Shown in pieces: positions 6,113 to 8,299 of a DNA stretch of 8,299 nucleotides. Positions within the stretch are counted from its first letter, which is position 1. Every line of letters starts with the position of its first letter. The stretch comes from Candidatus Methanomethylophilaceae archaeon (GTDB taxonomy: Archaea > Thermoplasmatota > Thermoplasmata > Methanomassiliicoccales > Methanomethylophilaceae), in contig JAEDJU010000050.1 of the NCBI GenBank assembly GCA_016296195.1, positions 1 through 8,299 of the forward strand, in the 5' to 3' direction. The translations under genes were made by a program, and so were the position numbers. The notes beneath the pieces are model-generated. The model did not search any database. It was given only the letters and a program-made list of their open reading frames with translations, and was not told where the DNA came from.

Positions 6113-6143
6113 GGGCCGTCCCATCCCTTCATGGGGGCGGCCC
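6113..6143. terminator. GC-rich hairpin between convergent genes, possible bidirectional terminator
   Basis: GGGCCGTCCC (6113-6122) pairs with GGGGCGGCCC (6134-6143) over 10 bp with one G-T wobble, enclosing an 11-nt loop. It fills the 58-nt gap between the convergent ends of comDE and the platform protein gene. No T-run follows on either strand, and archaeal termination usually needs one. It may therefore be an RNA 3'-end stabiliser rather than a true terminator. Confidence 0.4.
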
Positions 6144-6160
6144 ATCACCTTCTCCACGGT

Positions 6161-7552
6161 TCACAGGCTCACCTGTCCGCATATCGCGAATATGAGGAGT
6201 GACACGGGACACATCACGCAGAACCTCCACAGGGTGTCCACGAACCTCCCTCCCCTTCCGAGACTGGATGTCAGCAGGGATATCAGCATGCAGAGCTCCA
6301 CCAGGTACACCTCGAGGATCGAGGATGTCCCTTCAAGTCCGCTGTATCCGGCCATGGAGGACAGCGGTTCCAACATGGACATGCTCAGGCCAAGGACCAT
6401 CGGAGCGAACACCGCTGCGGTGGCGAACATCATGTCCGTGAGGGATTTCAGTCTGGTCTCCAGGACCCTCATGGTCACACTCCGGTTCTGATACTGCCTC
6501 CCCATGGTCACCGCCAGACGTCCCGCATCCTCCACATCCCGCACAGAGCAGGACCTGATGTCATCGATGGATGATGCCATCTCGGGGGAGACGGGTGATA
6601 CCGCCATCCTCACGGCGGAACCGATGTCTCCCCTGCACATCTCCAGCTCGCATCCGAGCCTTCTTCCGATCTCGGAGCAATGGACCTTCGACTCCATGGA
6701 ACCGACGGATGCGGTCTCGAAATTCTCTCCGGAGAGCATCCTGTTCCCCATGTCCATGATGGAATCCATCAGGGAATCCACGCACCTGTCCGTCTCCACC
6801 GAACGTTTCCTGTCCCCCCAGGCGTAGGCGAGCGTGATGATTGCCGCGGGGGCCAGGGAGAACAGCAGCATGCCATCCGGATCGAAGCCCAGCATCCTGT
6901 GGACGATGATCAGGGGGATGGTTATCAGGAGAGGTAAAGCAGTCCTCCATCCTATGAACCTCCCATGGTCATCCCTGAAGGGGTTCCTCGAGCGTATCCA
7001 CATGCACATGGCGAGGATCCCGCCCGGTATGAGTGCCAATGTGACCAATATCACCGTCTCCCCGCTTATCATATCGGCCCCGAACATCCCTCCGATGCTG
7101 AGCATGGGCATCAGCGACATGAGGATCATGGGCACCATTATCCCGATGGCGAATATCGCCATGCATGGGAAGGACAGGGACGAGCTGTAGGATTCCCCCA
7201 TAAGTCTCACATTCTCCAATGCGGAATCGGCCGCATCCCTGAGTATCCTCGAGGACTCTGTCCTGTCCTGTGATTCCGATGCCGCTATGCACATCCCCAC
7301 CGACCTGCGGTAGCCCATCGCCTGTTCGGGAAGTTTCTCGAGCACATCCGTGAGCGCCTCCCTCAATCCGGGGTGACCCTTCGTGTCCACGGAGTTCACA
7401 GCATCCGAGAACAGTCTCCTGGAGTTCACCGGACCTTCCAGGGCCACGGACCTTATCGCCGTGTCCAGCGAACCTCCCGATTCTAGTGAGGATGTGAGCA
7501 TACCCACGACCGCCGGACCCTCTCCGATCAACCTCCTGCAGTCAATGGCCAT
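6161..7552 (-). CDS. TadC/FlaJ-like archaeal pilus or secretion platform membrane protein
   Basis: A membrane protein of 463 residues with seven predicted helices: about 127-152, 164-186, 203-222, 226-246, 373-393, 411-430 and 440-458. Two cytoplasmic helical stretches, about 1-125 and 250-370, precede the helix groups. This duplicated cytoplasmic-domain-then-helices plan is that of type II secretion F domain proteins (FlaJ, TadC), the inner-membrane platform that works with a secretion ATPase to assemble type IV pili or archaella. Near-repeated GxSL or GNRML segments (SSLESGGSLDTAI at 21-33 and MGNRMLSGENFETAS at 268-282) mark the two F domains. It starts at ATG 7552 with GGAGAGG (7560-7566) 7 nt upstream and overlaps the ATPase gene by 11 nt, so the two are co-translated. 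Which appendage it serves is unknown, since no pilin or archaellin is in the window. Confidence 0.85.
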   Translation of the reverse strand: MAIDCRRLIGEGPAVVGMLTSSLESGGSLDTAIRSVALEGPVNSRRLFSDAVNSVDTKGHPGLREALTDVLEKLPEQAMGYRRSVGMCIAASESQDRTESSRILRDAADSALENVRLMGESYSSSLSFPCMAIFAIGIMVPMILMSLMPMLSIGGMFGADMISGETVILVTLALIPGGILAMCMWIRSRNPFRDDHGRFIGWRTALPLLITIPLIIVHRMLGFDPDGMLLFSLAPAAIITLAYAWGDRKRSVETDRCVDSLMDSIMDMGNRMLSGENFETASVGSMESKVHCSEIGRRLGCELEMCRGDIGSAVRMAVSPVSPEMASSIDDIRSCSVRDVEDAGRLAVTMGRQYQNRSVTMRVLETRLKSLTDMMFATAAVFAPMVLGLSMSMLEPLSSMAGYSGLEGTSSILEVYLVELCMLISLLTSSLGRGGRFVDTLWRFCVMCPVSLLIFAICGQVSL

Positions 7553-8299
7553 CTCCCATCCTCTCCTTCAGGATGCCCACCAGGGTCTCCGCGGTGTCGT
7601 TCCTCTGTCTGTGCGACACTATGTCGTTGGCGATGAGGATCCATTCCGGTCCCAGGAACCTTTCATCTGTTCCGCCCGCCTCCGCCAGAATCGAGCGCAT
7701 CATCGCCCTGGCACGGATCTCCAACATGGCGTCCCTTCTGTTCACCTGTCCCGACCTCATGGCCCTGACCATGACCGGGGATGAGAACAACGCATCGTTG
7801 TCGTCCAACTCGATGAAGCTCCCCGGTTCCTCCCCGGTGGACATTATCTCGTTCACACGTCTGATCATGCGTCCGGAGCGTCTGTCCTTCACCGTGCCCA
7901 GGCAGACAATGACGTCCGTGGCCATGAACGCCTCCGGGGATATGCCAAGGTCGTGGACAACCCTCTTGTAGACGGATTCCGCGGAATCGCCGTGTATGGT
8001 CCCCAGGACGGAACTCCCGGCACGTCCTGTCCTCATGCTCTGGTAGAGGGTCCTCGCCTCCTCTCCCCTGACCTCCCCCAGGACGATGGCGGACTCCCCC
8101 ATCCTCAGGGAAACCCTCAGCGCCTCATCGGACCTGGAGGACTGGTCACCCTCCATCCTGTCGTCCACCAGGATGGTCTGCACCTTGTATCCCAGTCTCC
8201 TCATCATCTCATCACCCAGTTCGGGTGTGTCCTGGACTGTAAGGATCCTCTGTTCACGGGGGAATTCGAACAGCAATGCCGATAGGAGGGAGCTCTTAC
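7542..8299 (-). CDS. TadA/GspE/VirB11-like archaeal type IV pilus ATPase, partial
   Basis: The C-terminal 252 codons are visible; the N-terminus lies beyond the right edge. Reading on the minus strand, the edge codons give (G)KSSLLSALLFEF, the end of the Walker A motif with Ser in place of the usual Thr, so the frame continues past the edge. Then come the Asp box LTVQDTPELG (the usual ED pair reads QD), the segment RMEGDQSSRSDEALRVSLRM, Walker B with AIVLGEVRGEEA, and the His box LGTIHGDSAESVYKR. These are the signature motifs of type II/IV secretion ATPases, hexamers that power pilus assembly or retraction at the membrane. The downstream platform gene overlaps it by 11 nt. The C-terminal ~100 residues, after CLGTVKDRRSG, look ordinary for the archaeal branch. 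The specific system (adhesion pilus, archaellum-like, Tad-like) cannot be told from this part. Confidence 0.92.
   Translation of the reverse strand, partial: KSSLLSALLFEFPREQRILTVQDTPELGDEMMRRLGYKVQTILVDDRMEGDQSSRSDEALRVSLRMGESAIVLGEVRGEEARTLYQSMRTGRAGSSVLGTIHGDSAESVYKRVVHDLGISPEAFMATDVIVCLGTVKDRRSGRMIRRVNEIMSTGEEPGSFIELDDNDALFSSPVMVRAMRSGQVNRRDAMLEIRARAMMRSILAEAGGTDERFLGPEWILIANDIVSHRQRNDTAETLVGILKERMGDGH

Overview
The window comes from a methanogenic archaeon. It encodes cysteate synthase and a one-chain sulfopyruvate decarboxylase, which are enzymes of coenzyme M (CoM) biosynthesis. It also encodes a methanogenesis marker 16 protein, a family known almost only from methanogens. Other archaeal signs are heavy use of AGG for arginine, Shine-Dalgarno sites of the GGAGG/GAGGTGA type, and an archaeal-type pilus ATPase with its membrane platform protein. 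The lineage is less certain. Cysteate synthase is typical of Methanosarcinales and Methanomicrobiales, while the overall look (high GC, no TAG among nine stop codons) would also fit Methanomassiliicoccales.

Positions 1-6102 (+ strand) form one tightly packed operon whose start lies upstream of the window. In order it holds: the C-terminus of a MalY/PatB-type PLP enzyme (aminotransferase or C-S lyase); an ABC-type ATPase with no permease; a HypB/UreG-like GTPase; a small Fe-S protein; methanogenesis marker 16 (DUF39 plus two [4Fe-4S] motifs); cysteate synthase; and fused ComDE. Most neighbours overlap (ATGA or TTGA junctions, and one 29-nt overlap) or lie within about 30 nt, so they are probably co-transcribed and translationally coupled.

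The last two enzymes make cysteate from phosphoserine plus sulfite, and sulfoacetaldehyde from sulfopyruvate. The step between them (cysteate to sulfopyruvate) needs an aminotransferase. The step after them (sulfoacetaldehyde to CoM) needs sulfur transfer and reduction. The five other genes of the operon are therefore natural candidates for these gaps. The main hypothesis here is that marker 16, helped by the Fe-S protein and the two nucleotidases, turns the aldehyde into the thiol. This parallels DUF39-dependent homocysteine synthesis from aspartate semialdehyde.

Positions 6103-6160 are a short convergent intergenic gap with a GC-rich hairpin. Positions 6161-8299 (- strand) hold an unrelated pilus/secretion pair: a seven-helix TadC/FlaJ-like platform protein and, upstream of it, a TadA/GspE-like ATPase that is cut by the right window edge at its Walker A motif. 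No tRNA, rRNA, CRISPR array, insertion sequence or long repeat was seen. No stretch longer than 300 bases lacks a gene.
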